A stretch of DNA of 5,376 bases from Candidatus Methanomethylophilaceae archaeon. Its GTDB lineage: Archaea > Thermoplasmatota > Thermoplasmata > Methanomassiliicoccales > Methanomethylophilaceae. Shown here piece by piece: positions 5,360 to 5,376 of this stretch (the stretch's first letter is position 1; each line of letters opens with the position of its first letter). Position numbers and translations under genes: made by a program. Where the stretch lies: assembly GCA_017455785.1 (NCBI GenBank), contig JAFSYZ010000169.1, positions 1 through 5,376 of the forward strand. The letters are read 5' to 3'. The notes under the pieces were generated by a model. It searched no databases. It saw only the letters and a list, made by a program, of their open reading frames with translations, and was not told the origin of the DNA.

Positions 5360-5376
5360 CCCCTTCTCCAGGTTCA

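Overview
The window looks archaeal, most likely a methanogen-type euryarchaeon of the Thermoplasmata/Methanomassiliicoccales kind. This is an inference from three things: TATA boxes 25-40 bases upstream of start codons (TTTATAAT before the small antitoxin-like gene, ATATATAA before fic), an apparently leaderless fic promoter, and GGAG/GGTGA-type ribosome sites on other genes. No rRNA or tRNA marker is present, so the assignment is tentative. The content is typical of an accessory or defence-like island: small modules, broken genes and repeats, with no housekeeping gene.

Layout. At the left edge (1-267, plus strand) is the C-terminal end of a protein whose last part resembles the SUMF1/FGE C-type-lectin-like fold. 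It is followed by a frameshifted scrap (268-367) that looks like the tail of a related domain. Everything else is on the minus strand. Read in transcription order from the right edge, the genes are: an 86-residue charged protein of unknown function, possibly the end of a longer gene (5099-5359); a Fic-domain AMPylator-type protein with a C-terminal winged helix (3738-5015); a metallopeptidase-like protein whose HExxH motif has become HEIAN (2518-3198); a two-gene module of a 56-residue acidic protein (2229-2399) overlapping a GNAT acetyltransferase (1660-2235), arranged like a type II toxin-antitoxin pair; a two-TM membrane protein interrupted by an in-frame TAA (1045-1539, with open continuation to 838); and the C-terminal half of a DUF3800 protein (470-841) that overlaps that continuation by ATGA.

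The most striking non-coding structure is a pair of about 40-base repeat arrays, same orientation and 36/40 identical, flanking fic exactly. Each consists of a TACCAA-n-TTGGTA-type palindrome followed by three 11-base units (consensus TTGGTAGGGTA). One array abuts the fic TATA box and covers the BRE position; the other ends at the base next to the fic stop codon. The upstream array is a good candidate operator, perhaps read by the Fic protein's own winged helix. The matching downstream array suggests that fic sits in a repeat-bounded cassette or beside the remains of a second regulated unit.

Several genes show decay: the in-frame stop, the half DUF3800, the lost zinc-ligand histidine and the FGE-like scrap. 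This fits a region of rapid turnover.
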